Both the position numbers and the translations under genes were made by a program. The notes below the pieces were generated by a model. It did no database searches and was not told where the DNA came from. It worked only from the letters and a program-made list of their open reading frames with translations. From Pogonophryne albipinna (Eukaryota > Chordata > Actinopteri > Perciformes > Artedidraconidae), in contig CM053257.1 in the NCBI GenBank assembly GCA_028583405.1, positions 30,859,293 to 30,923,292 on the forward strand: a stretch of 64,000 nucleotides of DNA, given 5' to 3'. This document shows positions 1 to 43,752 of this stretch, in pieces. The stretch's first letter is position 1. Every line of letters starts with the position of its first letter.

Positions 1-15
1 CGGGCTCCCTTAAAT

Positions 16-256
16 TATCTTCTCCATCCATCCATCCATCCATCTTCTTCCGCTTATCCGTGGTCGGGTCGCGGGGGTAGCAGTTCCAGCAGAGAGCCCC
101 AAACTTCCTTTTCCCTGGCGACATCAACCAGCTCTGACTGGGGGATCCCAAGGCGCTCCCAGGCCAGCGAAGAGATATAATCCCTCCACCTGGTCCTAGG
201 TCTACCCCTTGGTCTCTTCCCAGCTGGACGTGCCTGGAACACCTCCCTATCTTCTC
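16..256 (-). mobile_element. 5'-truncated LINE 3' end with 9-bp target duplication
   Basis: The body (25-247) is the terminal part of a teleost non-LTR retrotransposon ORF read on the minus strand. It encodes the Arg-rich motif RPRGRPRTRWRDYISSLAWE and ends in a (CATC)n tail, which is (GATG)n on the element strand. The 9-bp sequence tatcttctc occurs at 16-24 and again at 248-256, so both insertion edges are visible. The same 3' end recurs at about 62800-63021 in the opposite orientation. It lies upstream of the last two nrxn2 exons, presumably in an nrxn2 intron. It has only about 220 bp and is not functional. Confidence 0.9.
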
Positions 257-696
257 TGTATTTTCAATTCATTTGAATAATCCAATTGCAAACCATCTAT
301 TCCCCGCTCTGCTCAGGTATTCTGAGTCCACTGTGCGACCTAATGTTAATAAAAAAGAAGTGTACAAAGGGCAAATGATATAGAATCTAATGAAAACATC
401 TGCTTACTGAGAAATCCTTCTCCATCAGCAGTACTCTGTGTAAACACATGAATTCAGCCACAGGGGTGGAGGATAAAAAGCAGCTGCATATGGGCAAATT
501 TTGAGTTTGTAGTCTAAGTAGCGTTGCTCCAAGCAACAAAAAACACGAAAGTGGCACAGTGCTGTATGCTGCAGTTTTCCCCTCAAATAGGGCAGTCAGC
601 CAGCGAGACTAAATACAAACTGAGCACAAATCTAGATGATGCGAACGTGATGACTCTATATTTGTAAAAAACACTTTTTCTATCTTTGCCTTTCAG

Positions 697-2741
697 CCGC
701 AGAACTCTGATGATATTTTGGTGGCATCAGCCGAGTGTCCAAGTGATGATGAAGACCTGGAAGAGTGTGAACCAGGAACAGGTGGGTCAGCCACAGAGAA
801 AAGAAACCATGGGCGTCAAGCTCTCACACACCAAGACAAAACTCATTGAATTCAGGCAGCCATTATTAATTTTCCATTTTCAGTTCATGTTTGTTCAGCT
901 TTCATTTATACAGAAGCTTTGTTGAACCGCTGTTCTTACAGTCTCCACTGGTATCAATTCATTGGGTGCATTAGCTTTTAAGCCATGTCAGTAACTCACC
1001 TAATTGGATGGAAGAGTAGCGCAGTCATTAAGTGGGGAACACAGTGGACAGTAGATCAGGCTGTGTGACAGAAATGAGCTGTGGGGCTGAGACAGGAGTC
1101 TGCCCTTATTATGGCTGCTTCAATTATTAATATGACCTTATCAGAACTGTTTGTTGTTGACTGGCCCTGTAAAGTGTGACTCAAATAATGATGAAAGAGA
1201 AATGAGTGGCCATAAAAAACAACATACTCAAATATTCCTCCACAACCAGAAGACATTCTGACCTGAGAGTCAAAGCTCAATGCAAAAGAAGTCAGAAGAA
1301 TATCTATATAAATACAGCTACATATGTGAGGGGGTTGTTTGATGAGGAATACAAATGTACAGAACACACACATTGCTTTCAATAGGCCAGAATATTCCAT
1401 GTGTGATTCATACATAAAATAACTTGCCTGTGTTTCTCCTTTTACCCCCTAAGCACGCCTTCAAATGTTTATACAGCAGCATGTCCTTTTAATTTACTCT
1501 GATTTTTCTTCTTACTTGCTATGTTTGTTATATGCTCTTCATTTAGCTGCCGCCTTTCAGGGATCATCTTGTATGTTTGTGTCTACATGTGAGCACTCTA
1601 ATGTTCTTGTACTATATTTGAATAATGCTACACACACTATGTGCGCACACACTCCACATAAGAAATGTAGGTTGTTAAGAAAAAGGTGGTTTTAATTAAT
1701 TAGTCTCTTCTTGTGCCGAATGTTGTGAATACTCTTGATTATAGAGGAATCATAATATGTGTGATGATTATTCATACTAACACTGATAAGCCAGCTAATA
1801 TTAGTTTAATTCCTCAGTAAACTTGTACGTAATGAGGAGATTGTGCCTCTGTTTTAATGAGCACAAGTTTACTGCCTGAATAAAAATTGTAATGCCGCTC
1901 TAATTTAGGATCCCCTACCTTTTCTGTTTCCTTTTTAGGAGGTGAATTAGTGTTGCCTATTATAACAGTGGATTCCCTTGAGCCCCCATCTATCGCCACC
2001 CGTTACCCCGTCATCCCTCCTCCCCCTACCCTCCTCTCCCCACTTGACACCACCAAAGAGTCCCTGATACTCCCCCCTCACCCTTCCTGCCCCCCGGACC
2101 AGGAAGACTGTGGTGACCCTGTGGAGGTGTCAGCTTTCGGCTCTGGGGAGATGACAGAATCGGATGACGAGGACTTTTACAAAAATAACTCCCCCATGGT
2201 CACTGACAGGACAGTTCTTCCTCCACCTCCCACCGATGGTGAGGGTAGAGTCCAGAAACCCCGCCCCCTACCTCCTTATGTTCCCACCACCAACCCTGAC
2301 AAGCTCCACATCCCCGCAGGCAAAATGAACACCCGTGACCAGGTGCTTCTGCCTCCTGCTCCTCCTTCTTCCCGAAACACACCAGGACTAACTTACCCCC
2401 CCAATTTTCCCCATGTGCCCACAGCCAACCCCGCAGCCTCTGATGAAAACAGCCAGCCGGGTGCCGTGGAGGTGATCAGGGAGTCCAGCAGCACCACGGG
2501 GATGGTGGTTGGTATCGTGGCTGCTGCTGCTCTCTGCATCCTTATACTCCTCTATGCCATGTACAAGTACCGCAACCGGGACGAGGGTTCCTACCAGTCA
2601 GACCAGGGCCACAATTTTGCCAACAATTCCACTGTGGAGGACAACGGAGCAGTGATCAAAGACAAAAGCACAGCAACAGCCTCTGTGGCCAAGGCAAACA
2701 CAAAGGGCAAAAAGAACAAAGACAAAGAATATTACGTCTGA
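697..2741 (+). CDS. nrxn2: Neurexin-2, last two coding exons (partial)
   Basis: Exon 697-781 joins in phase to exon 1939-2741; both introns have ag/gt borders. Neurexins are presynaptic adhesion receptors that bind neuroligins, LRRTMs and cerebellins. The first exon gives the juxtamembrane motif [15 protein letters not shown]. The second gives a Pro/Thr-rich O-glycosylation-type stalk, an acidic patch (ESDDEDFY), [20 protein letters not shown] leading into one transmembrane helix, a basic [11 protein letters not shown] stop-transfer segment, and a cytosolic tail ending KNKDKEYYV, the class II PDZ ligand for CASK/Mint. The stalk wording (PPPPT, PLVTDRT-like) matches neurexin-2 better than -1 or -3. 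All laminin-G/EGF exons lie upstream of the window. These exons are shared by the alpha and beta isoforms, so the isoform cannot be told. The a/b teleost paralogue is not assigned. Confidence 0.95.
782..1938 (+). other. Last intron of nrxn2
   Basis: Intron of 1,157 bp with donor gtgggt and acceptor tttttag. I see no repeat, RNA gene or extra exon in it; short open frames here have no recognisable protein similarity. Confidence 0.8.
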
Positions 2742-4560
2742 GAGCGGAGTAGGAGAGAAGTGTGGACTGAGACAAGAGGATGAGAGAGATGATGTTTTCG
2801 TTTCGCTCCCCGGTCGACCATCAGAGACATTTTCACATGCCACAAAAAACAACTGCTACAAAGCGAGGCTTGCTTTTTTCATTTTTCTCAAAAGTCAAGG
2901 TTTGCCCAATGATAAAAATCCTCCTCTACAGCACAAGATCTGAATAATTCTCCGGGTCATAATGTGCACCCGGTCTGCGTTCACCTGTTCTTTGTTAGTG
3001 TATCATTTTTTTCTAAAAATGTTTTCAACAGGATATGAAGAGGCATACCCATTTTGGCTTTGTATATAGCATGGTACAGTGGAGAAAGTGCGAGAACATC
3101 TGGACAGATTTGTCTAAATGTCTTCTTTGTACCTCTTTGTAACGCTCTATCTCAAGTCTCAATGTCCCCATCGTGATATATGAAGCAGAACAGGGCAGTT
3201 ATTGAATTTTTACGGTAGATGAGCAGAAAGCACCCAAGTTATTCTGACTACACTCGAAATGAAAGCACTTTTATTTGGATTAGACATCATCTCTGCAGTC
3301 TCATTGTTATGTTAGGTGGTTTTAAAATTCCCGAGTCACTCTGCCTCTATCCATGAGAGTTGGTATTATGTTGCTGGTGCAGTATCATAAATGAAGCATA
3401 TTTAGCTCTCCTGGAGAAAAAGACAGCATTCAAAAAGAGGAATTATGAAACACTCTCCGGCCAGTGAACCTTATAATATGATGGATCAGAAATGTTATTT
3501 ATGTGAGATCTCAGTCAGGATAAATGTGATAAAGTCAGTCTACACCAGTGAAGGTATTTCTCTGTAAACATTGCTTGTATGTACATATAGAGGTTAGCCA
3601 TTTGAAAAAGCATTGTGTCCGCTGGGGAACAGGTATGAAGAAGAATAAACGTCTGAGATGCTCTGCCCCCCCCTCACACTCTATCAGAACCGCTGCCGCC
3701 CGAACTTCACAGGATCTGTAGGAAAACAGAAACACATTTGAGGAAGTATTTCTTCTTGGAAAGGGAGAAGCAGCTCGTCTCACCAGAGGCTGGCTCACGC
3801 TTGATCTCTCAAAACTGTCACGGGATCATTCAAAAAGCACATGGAAAATGTAAACGTATATTTGAGACATAAATACTCCTTGTAAAGCAGCCAAACATGT
3901 ATTGTTTTTTCTATCAGTTACTAAGAGACTATTCTATGAGATGAATAATTGAAGGTTTGTGAATTGTATTGATATTTCGATGTATCTTGTTACCACTCCT
4001 CTTAACACATACCATTTTAGATTGCCTTTTACTTAAATCCAGACAAGAAGCACACTTTCCTCTGAAAGCTGCAAATATCTTCTGTTTTTGCATTCTTGAC
4101 GGTTCAGATTATGCAGAGAAAACACAAGGATGGAACAAACAAATGTTTTGTTTTGTTGCATTGTGCATTTTATATGTGCTGAATCTGTTACTCAATGGAT
4201 CTGAAAATATAAAGCCATTTTCTCTGTTGAGTTATGTCTACATTTACTTATTCATGCTCTGTGATTTCCTGTTATTTTTTATGAAAGTGCCATTCAACAT
4301 GAGCTGCTCAGCATTCAGAAAATATTCCATTCCTCACTCATTGCTATTGTATAGTGTTCATGTGAAATGGATCTTAATATGTGTACAGAACGTGGATAAA
4401 GATGAAAATACACTTGATTATATACTTTGTACACACCTGTGTTGTGTGTTGCTTCTTGTAGATTCACAAAGAAAATGTATTCTTATTTGTCTTACATTTT
4501 TTTAAACACAGGTGTAAATGACAGAGTTTTGAAGGTCAGGGGAATTTAAAAATATAATAT
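2742..4560 (+). other. Probable nrxn2 3' UTR
   Basis: AT-rich sequence following the nrxn2 stop with no gene-like ORF. An AATAAA is present at 3644-3649, but I cannot tell which polyadenylation site is used; neurexin 3' UTRs are often long. A 178-codon open frame at 3969-4505 is AT-rich, Leu/Cys/Phe-rich and has no domain, so it is treated as chance. Confidence 0.5.
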
Positions 4561-6770
4561 ACTAATCTATCTACTAGGGATAATCATTGTGAGTTGTGAA
4601 TCTTTTGGGATAAAAGAAACACAAATAATTAACAGTGATGTCATTTTAAAATGCTCATACTTTGCTAACAAGATGGTTTAACACATTTAACATGAAGAAA
4701 CAGCATTTCACACAAATTGCAGGTCATGATGTGTTTTAAAATCGTGTCTTACACCGGAGTTTCATCATCATCTCCTCTCTCTCTTCCTCACTCAGGCACT
4801 GCGTAGTTCTGGTGTGTTAGTAACGCCTATGACCATTATTTCATATAGAATGAAATGTTTAAGGGTTTACTCGCACGCTACACTTCCTTCTGTCGTTAAG
4901 GTCCACTCTTTACTTAAAAAATGTATTTCAACGAAGCAGATTAGGACAAATGAACAAATATATAAAGCCTTTTGAACCATGGCTAGTGCCACTTATGATT
5001 CAGGACTAGACTAAGAGTCACTCTTGAATGTTCAATGTGAGTGTTTGAAAGATGTAGGCATCTAGTAAGCAGAGGGTCTAAAAGGTGCTAAATCACATTG
5101 CATAATAGGAAGTAAAGGAGCTACTATAATATTAGGAGAATATAAATGTATGATTTAACAGCCTCTGTTATAATATTACAACATTAAGTAAGTCTTTTTT
5201 TTAACATCAGCAATATCAGTAACATACTGTACTATACCAAAGGTTGTTGACCATATTTTGAAGCTTCAGACTAGAGAACAAGAATATTTTTTCAACAAGT
5301 GTTGTCTCAAATAGGTCAGCATAGGTATTATTTACTTTAGAACAATTGACAATATGCACAACGTCTGATTGTCCAATGTATTGATGGTTGATTTAATTAG
5401 TAATTTGTTATGGATACATGTGTCACCTGACCTGCATATTTCAATTTAAAGAAGATCATGTTCCACCATCTCTCGGATGAAAACACTAATCTGTATGTTT
5501 GTCAGCAGTAGCGTGGTTTGTGTTGTTCTACTACCCCCTGCTGAGAATACAAGGAACTGTAAGATGGACGGAAGGTTATCTCCACATCACTGAACACCTG
5601 AGTGATGTATAGACTGTAGTTGCCCCCCACTAAAGCAGCCATCATTTATCCTGTGAGAGCAGATGAGGTTTATCACAAAAGACAAGAATTTAGACAGATT
5701 GTATTTCAAGCAGGCTATGTCACCTGTCCCATTAGCCGTTTGTGTCGAGACAGATGGGGAACAATCCTGTGGGCTTATTGTCGGAGCAGGTCTGGTCTAT
5801 GTGACGTCTGATATGTGCTGACATTGGCCATGAATAAGGGGTAGTTTGAGGATACAAGAAGCCTCTATTGAGCATTGCCAAAATGTCACAAGGCTAATTC
5901 AACATAACAGCTATGACAAGATAAACCCAGATGACAACCCATATGTCACATCCGCTCCTACCTACCTTTGTTCCCTCAACATTCAAGCAAGATTTTCTTC
6001 AGACAGTAAGTATTTATCCTACAGTTGTTTATTTAGTTCCTTATTTCTGAGAGTATATGTGCTATATACAAAGTGTATATACAGCTTTTTGTGGATGATA
6101 ATAATAATAATAGGTAAAAGGTTGTCCAAATACATTATCAAATGTATGTCAGATGTCAGTCAAGTATGTAATTCAGTCATCGTATCCTCATTCAACAATA
6201 AGTGATTAGATAAGAATGTTTTCCTTTTCCACTACATTTATTTAACAACTTTAATTACTATTTAAGAATAATACAGCATATGTTACTATAATCTATAGTA
6301 GATTAAGCTATACAGCAATATTAAGATGCATCATTTAAGGTTAGCAAGTTGTTGCATCAATACTTATGATCTAGTGAGACTTATTTTGTTATTGTATTAA
6401 TATTGTTGGTGAAGTAGAGGATACAAATATTGTTTTAATTTAGCAATGACTTGCCTGAATCGTGAAACAAACAGGTACTTTATAACGTGTGTTGATCCCT
6501 TCCCCTCTAATCCTGACCCTTGACCCTTTATTGTCTGGTAAACCAAGGACAGCATTTTCAAGCTCCAACATCCACAATCTCGGTTCATGTAGGCCTACTC
6601 ATTGTCCATACATCTCTGTATGAATGAAGTGCTTTAAACAATATGTCTCATTAATGGTCTCAGTAATAAAAGCACTTGGGCGACGCCAAAATAAATATAC
6701 AACTTTTTAAACATCAATAAAATACACTCATGGCATAAACTACAATTCATGTCAATGTCTCTCTTAAAAA
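4561..6770. other. Intergenic region between nrxn2 and pcnx3
   Basis: No convincing gene, RNA or complete repeat was recognised. The sequence is AT-rich, with a short (ATA)n run near 6097-6112. Confidence 0.5.
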
Positions 6771-6779
6771 CCCTTCCCA

Positions 6780-6802
6780 TGACGTCACTGTATACGACCA
6801 AT
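6780..6802 (+). promoter_or_regulatory. CRE and CCAAT box of the pcnx3 promoter
   Basis: A perfect palindromic CRE, TGACGTCA, lies at 6780-6787, and a CCAAT box at 6798-6802 is 10 bp downstream. They precede a region that looks like a transcribed 5' exon and are followed by a (GTGC)-like run at 6841-6880. CRE plus CCAAT is typical of TATA-less housekeeping promoters. That it drives pcnx3 is inferred from position only. Confidence 0.55.
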
Positions 6803-6809
6803 CAGCGCC

Positions 6810-7200
6810 ATGGGAATCTCTCTCTCCCTTGATCGCTCTTTGTGCGTACGTGCGTGCATGCGTAGGTCCGTGCGTGTGTGTCAACTAGTTGTTAGCTAAC
6901 GCTAGCTATACAGTTAGCTAGCTTGTTGAAACATTTTAACATAGGCTCCGTTTACACCAAGAAACAGCTGTCGTCCGTCATGAGAGAGGACCTCCGCTCC
7001 CGCTGCATGTCTGTCAACCTTTAATACCAAAGAGGATGGGGGGCCCTCATGAAAAAATGACAAGTTAGCCAACGCAAGCAAAAAGTAAGCTACAGTTTTT
7101 GGACAGGCTCGCTAGCATCCTGAGAAGGAAAGCTCTGAGATTTTGCAAGGACTGGATGCGGAAGGAGGATATGAGCCAAGCTGGACAACTAATGCTAATT
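6810..7200 (+). other. Probable non-coding first exon of pcnx3
   Basis: A consensus donor gtaagg at 7201 closes a stretch that begins just after the CRE/CCAAT pair. The stretch contains several stop codons and no long ORF, fitting a 5' UTR exon. The transcription start is not determinable here. Splicing to the acceptor at 8241-8242 is inferred. Confidence 0.4.
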
Positions 7201-8242
7201 GTAAGGTTTGAGCCAAATGTGGAAAACATTTTAATGTAAGCACAATTATCAAACCTATCAAGCTAACATTAGCTAACGACGAGGAACTAACAATCGCCTA
7301 GCGACCAGCGCTTAAGCTAACTTGTTGTTGGCGTTACATTTCCCCTGCTAACGATAGGGACATTACCCAGGATGAAATGCTGATGTATGCGGCCTAGCAT
7401 TAGCCGGTAACTAGCGTCAAGCAGTCCAAGGATGTTTAATGTGTGTCAGTCAGTCTGCAGTATTATGCTGCTGCTACCAATCGAGTTTTTATATTCACCG
7501 AGGTGGTTGAAGGCGTTGTTGGTTGAACAGTTAGAATTTGACGGAGAATAAATACACAGAGATATTCGTGGGCTAGGCTAAATTGCCTGTTAGCTTGCTA
7601 ATGTCAATCAGAAAACTTAATCTAGCTGGCACACCATTAGCCTGGAGATGAGAAAAGGGAGTTTAAAGCTCTGTCATCCTCTTTGAAATCTGATAGATAT
7701 ATCGACTATTTTATATAGCTTCCCTGATGATTTGTTTTGGACAGAAGACATTGACTGACAAACAAGTTTGTAATGATTGATTGTAACGTTAGCGTGTGTC
7801 AGTTAAAGCCATTATAATCTGTGTTTTTAATACTTAAACATTCTACAACTCTATTGTAGTAGCAGCTCAAATGATTATTAGTGGTTGATCCATGGTAGAA
7901 GTTATACATGAAACAAATATATAACGTTTTATATCAAACTCAAATATAGTCCCATTGATATGGTGATAGTTTGACTAATTAAAGATCAGTTGAAAATCAA
8001 AGGAAATCCACAATGTTTCGTTATTATCATTTGGAATTTAAGGAAGTAGCTTACTCTAAAGTATACAAAACAACTAGAAACACTATTTAAAGTGTTTAAC
8101 TCAAGATTTGATATGTGCATATGGACAGTTTAATTTTTTTTGAATACATCTAAACCTTTTTTGTGACTTGCAGTGTACTTTTATGAGCAATCATTTGTGT
8201 CCACTGAATGCAATGTTTAAAATGTTTTGATCTTTCTTACAG

Positions 8243-39345
<31,103 letters not shown>

Positions 39346-41880
39346 GTCTGCACTGGGACACCCCCCCCCCCCCCCCGCACACCGTGGGGATCTGGACCGG
39401 GCCCGCCCCCCAGACTCATCCCATCGACTCGTTTATCTGACTGAGTGCAGCCTGACGGAGCTCTGCACCACAGGAGGGATTCAGTCAGTCCCACATGGAG
39501 GAGGTGGACATGTTGAAGCATGCTGAACTGATCAGCCAACCTGTTTATCCCAAAGTCAGCTTTCATCACCATGTTCTCATTCTTCACTTTGTTTCTGACA
39601 AAGGCTCTCGGCGTCTCTATGGACGACCTCGTGGTTGTACCAGTATCGACGGGCTATGAAGGCCTTTGCAAATATAAGGGATATTTTGCCTGACGACTGA
39701 ATATTTTTTATATACTGGAAATGAGAGGATTGCCTCGGTCTTTGTCCTCACTTGAGTGCGTAACAATTTAAAGAAACAGTATATTGCTGTATGTGCAGGG
39801 GGAGGATGTGTGGAAACCACGATTCGCCTTTTTTTTTTGTCCACTGCTTCAATCCTCACCCGGGCCACTGCTGCTGCTTCTTCTTCCCTGCACATTATAC
39901 ATATTCAACGAGAAACCCCCCCCCCCCCTTCTTAGTCCTCTGGCCTATTTCCCACAGAGGTGCCTGACAACATCCACACTCAACAGTTCTGTCTGGGAGC
40001 AGTTTCCTGAGAGGAACACGCTGCCCCCTTCCCGCCAACACGTGGTGCTTCAGCGCCGGTTTACAGAGGACTCGAGTCCTGAATGTGACGACACGGAGAC
40101 GAGGGGTGAGTTCAGACAGAGCCCAGGATCAGGAGGTAGGGCGACTCCAATCTGTGAACGTTGCGTTGATCACGGACCTAAAACAACTGGGAAACTTAAT
40201 GCCTTTTTTTTTTTATTTCGGTAAGTGGAATGTCATTTCTTTTTTTTTTTAAGAAACTTTACTTGAAGAATCACAAGTTCCTCGGTTTAAGATGCACCAA
40301 GTTTGATTTTCTTTGGATGTCTGATCAGCGACGCCCTCTACGATCAGACCAATCAGCTTTCTCGATAGAAGGGACCCAGGCCCGCCCCCCCCCCCCCCAC
40401 CACCATCATGTTACTATACTACTGCTTCTGCATCTCCTGCTACTACTAATATACCCACTACTACTGCTGTCTCGACAACAGTCAAATCCAGCGTTTTAGT
40501 TGGAAATAAAGTTGAATAAATACTGAAAGCAAAAGTGGAATATTTATTTGATTAATATTGTCTTACAGATATCTTTAACGGGGTTTGTCAATATGGTGTG
40601 ATGATGATGATGATGATGTATCGAATTGGAAATCTGCCTTCAGTCAGCTGTGCCCCCCCCTACCCCTCCCTCAATTTGTTTGCTGTCATCACTTTTGTAT
40701 CATCTCACCAATGGCTGTCTTTTATTTGTTCTATAACTGGAAGAATTGCTAAGAAGTCACTTTAAGTTGGTTTCTTTCCCACTCCTGCACTCTCTCTCCG
40801 TTCCACCGCTGTGAAAAGCAAATGAAAACACTGATGGGGGGTTGAAGTCTAGCTAAAAGAAGCCTGTAGTTAAACCAAACTCAGCCCGCTGTCTTTGTCC
40901 CGGTGTCTTTGTCCCGGTGTGCATTTTCTGCAGTGGTGGAATGATTCTGGAATTAGCCTTGTGTGCTATTTTTCTCACTAAACGATCTAATGTTCCCTTT
41001 TTAGGAAACTTTAAAAGGAGGTCAGCGTTCTCAGGGTTTATATTGGGAAAGAAATTGACTTCCTCCACAGGAAGACTTTTTGTTCCAAAGGACGAAACCC
41101 AAAATGGGGATTACACATTTATTTCAAGGTAATGAGGCAGGTTGAGGATTGAATTGCGATAAGATGTAGCGTTTTCCTCAACATTGTTTCCCCATTTTCA
41201 GCTTCTTACGACAAGGCAGCAAGGGACCGAGTATAACACTTTCCCATTTGAAAGACGTTTTTTTTTTTGCAGCCATGATACTTCTGTCAGCTGTGAAGAA
41301 GCTGCGACAGATGTGCATTATTCCTCTCTAAACACGTAAGCAACTCCCTCCACTCAGGAACAACCGAGACTTTCTGATCAGTGCTTGAGCAGTGCTCTTT
41401 TATCATTCACTCGTAACCAAATCAACAGGGACTTGTGATTCCATTTCCTTTATCCTTTCTTTGCTGGGAGTGTGGAAAGCACAAGTTAACAGACGGACCT
41501 GGTTGTCGATAAAAAGGGATTTCACTATCTCTGATATTATGTACAGCATGTTTCGTATATAAATATAAATCTATTTTATTATTATTGGATTTTGGGTTCT
41601 TTTACATTTAAGACACTATTTTGAGGTTAAGGGGAGGGTCTTGTGTGTTGACCTATCAGAGGGGGAGAGGCACTCTTCACATTGTGCAGTCTGGGAAGAA
41701 TCAATTTAACACTTCTTTTGCACAAAATGTATCATACACCATCCCACTTTGTTATTGTTTTATTAGTTGTTGGGAGGGGGGTCTTTTATTTAAGAACTTT
41801 AAGTCGATGTTCAATGTTCTGTACAGTTTTTTTATGTGATTATTTTCCTCCTATTTAAATTAAAGGTTTTTGTGTCATCG
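39346..41880 (+). other. pcnx3 3' UTR and downstream sequence
   Basis: No ORF of note. Several poly-C tracts (about 39361-39378, 39917-39927, 40384-40399) and a (GAT)n run near 40600-40617 are present. Two AATAAA signals (40505-40510 and 40515-40520) mark the likeliest cleavage zone, but further AT-rich sequence follows to about 41880 and a longer transcript is possible. Confidence 0.55.
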
Positions 41881-41969
41881 TTTGCAAATCAACTGCTGTG
41901 AGTGATTTATTTTTATAACTTCAACTAATTTATAACGACGTAGTAAAAGGTGCCAAATGTAATATTACT

Positions 41970-42530
41970 AAAAAAGTCATATTGAATGTCTAAAAACAAC
42001 ATGGTATAGTATGTCAAAAGGGTTATAGTATAGGGTGTTTGAAAATATTAGTAAATGAAAATATTAGTAAATGTATGTCAAAAAAAGATGATATCAAATT
42101 TCTAAAAATATTAGCACAAACTAAATATACAGTATGTCGAGAATAGTCATAGCATAGTATGTCGAAAAGATACAAGAACGAAAAACAGTATCTCGGAAAA
42201 AAGGTAATTATATGAAATTTATAAAATAGCGTTGAAGTGTCGAAAATAAAGTCATTTTAGAGCGTTTTGAAAATATTAGTCAACGTCTTAATAGTATGTC
42301 ACAAAATGTATTATATGAAAAATGAACATGTATTTAAAAAAAAAAAATACATTTGTTATTGCACATTACACATGTTATTACGAAATAACATTTAAAAAAT
42401 GTCATAGTATAAATGTCGAGGAAATCCTTATACAACAAATGAAAATGAAAATATCCGAAAGAAAATTCGTAGTATATAAAATATTAGAAAAAAACATGAG
42501 TATGTCTAAAAAATGTCAGAATGTTGAAGA
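41970..42530 (+). repeat. AT-rich degenerate tandem repeat
   Basis: Imperfect repetition of atagtatgtc, aaaatattagta and gtcaaaaaa motifs without a fixed period. No ORF or inverted ends. Confidence 0.65.
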
Positions 42531-42706
42531 TTGGCAACCCTATGGTTGGTGGACTTGGTGAAGGTGGCTCCATATCATGTGTAGGGATGCATATCGTTGG
42601 CTTTTTTACGATACAGATACTCGACCGACACATATCGTGATACTTTCATGTTGCATAAGGGAAAAATTGAAACGCTTTATGATGTAGTTAACATGTCAAA
42701 TGAATA

Positions 42707-43500
42707 TTACAATTTAATTGTGGGACTTCGACCTTTTAGTACTGAACAAACAATGAAAAACACGGGCTTGAAGACTGTACATTCCTGTACTCTGATTTTA
42801 TGTGACGGTAGCAAATGTTTTGAGAGGTTGAATGTATTGCCGCCTTTCCCAGAAATAAACTTCTTGCAGTGGTTACAGACCCCACCATTCAGACTGGCAG
42901 TGGTTACAGACCACACCATTCAGACTGGCAGTGGTTACGGACCCCACCATTCAGACTGGCAGTGGTTACGGACCCCACCATTCAGACTGGCAGTGGTTAC
43001 GGACCCCACCATTCAGACTGGCAGTGGTTACGGACCCCACCATTCAGACTGGCAGTGGTTACGGACCCCACCATTCAGACTGGCAGTGGTTACGGACCCC
43101 ACCATTCAGACTGGCAGTGGTTACGGACCCCACCATTCAGACTGGCAGTGGTTACGGACCCCACCATTCAGACTGGCAGTGGTTACGGACCCCACCATTC
43201 AGACTGGCAGTGGTTACGGACCCCACCATTCAGACTGGCAGTGGTTACGGACCCCACCATTCAGACTGGCAGTGGTTACGGACCCCACCATTCAGACTGG
43301 CAGTGGTTACGGACCCCACCATTCAGACTGGCAGTGGTTACGAACCCCACCATTCAGACTGGCAGTGGTTACGGACCCCACCATTCAGACTGGCAGTGGT
43401 TACGGACCCCACCATTCAGACTGGCAGTGGTTACGGACCCCACCATTCAGACTGGCAGTCATATGCAGCCACACTTTAGATTTTCGTGCCGACATCGAGC
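42707..43500 (-). pseudogene. hAT BED-finger remnant split by tandem array
   Basis: On the minus strand, about 43455-43500 reads MSARKSKVWLHMTASLNGG, the aromatic start of a BED finger. After the array, about 42790-42875 reads VCNHCKKFISGKGG then FNLSKHLLPSHK, giving the C-x2-C and H-x4-H ligands. The two halves are pushed apart by about 600 bp of 31-bp repeats, which put stops in the minus-strand frame. The rest of the transposase is missing. Confidence 0.75.
42872..43459 (+). repeat. 31-bp minisatellite, about 19 units
   Basis: Near-identical units built on cagactggcagtggttac plus ggaccccaccatt. Only a few substitutions distinguish units (variants at the two left-most units and near 43342). 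On the plus strand the unit has no stop in any phase, so all three frames stay open through the array; these long frames are artefacts. Confidence 0.97.
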
Positions 43501-43752
43501 TAATGAAAAAACGAAAGCTATCCGAATGGCTCAGACGTTCGGGAGGAAGGTGAAGGGCGTTGCTTGGCAATCCATTGCAAGACGCGCAATCCGATTGGCT
43601 GGCGGTTTGGGCGTGAGTTAAAGGATATTACGCCTCACTAATATAAAAAAAAATTGGAAAAGTAACGAAAACCGGATCTGATTTCTGTACGGTATACCGT
43701 AGCCGCCAGTAACCGGTATTTCCGGGAACCGGTATGCACCCCTAATCATATG

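Larger units (their letters stand above)
42574..43752 (-). mobile_element. hAT-type element carrying a 31-bp minisatellite
   Basis: The body 42582-43744 has ends tagggatgcatatcg and the complement-type cggtatgcacccct plus a, with 8-bp flanks atcatgtg (42574-42581) and atcatatg (43745-43752), 7 of 8 matching. The minus strand retains BED-finger coding sequence of a hAT transposase interrupted by the tandem array. No catalytic core is present. It lies between pcnx3 and the NCKX gene. Confidence 0.85.

Noticed and set aside
3969..4505. 178-codon open frame downstream of nrxn2
   Set aside because: AT-rich, low-complexity composition with no conserved domain; best explained as 3' UTR sequence.
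42872..43459. CRISPR-like regular array
   Set aside because: Units are contiguous with no unique spacers, and the DNA is vertebrate; it is a minisatellite.
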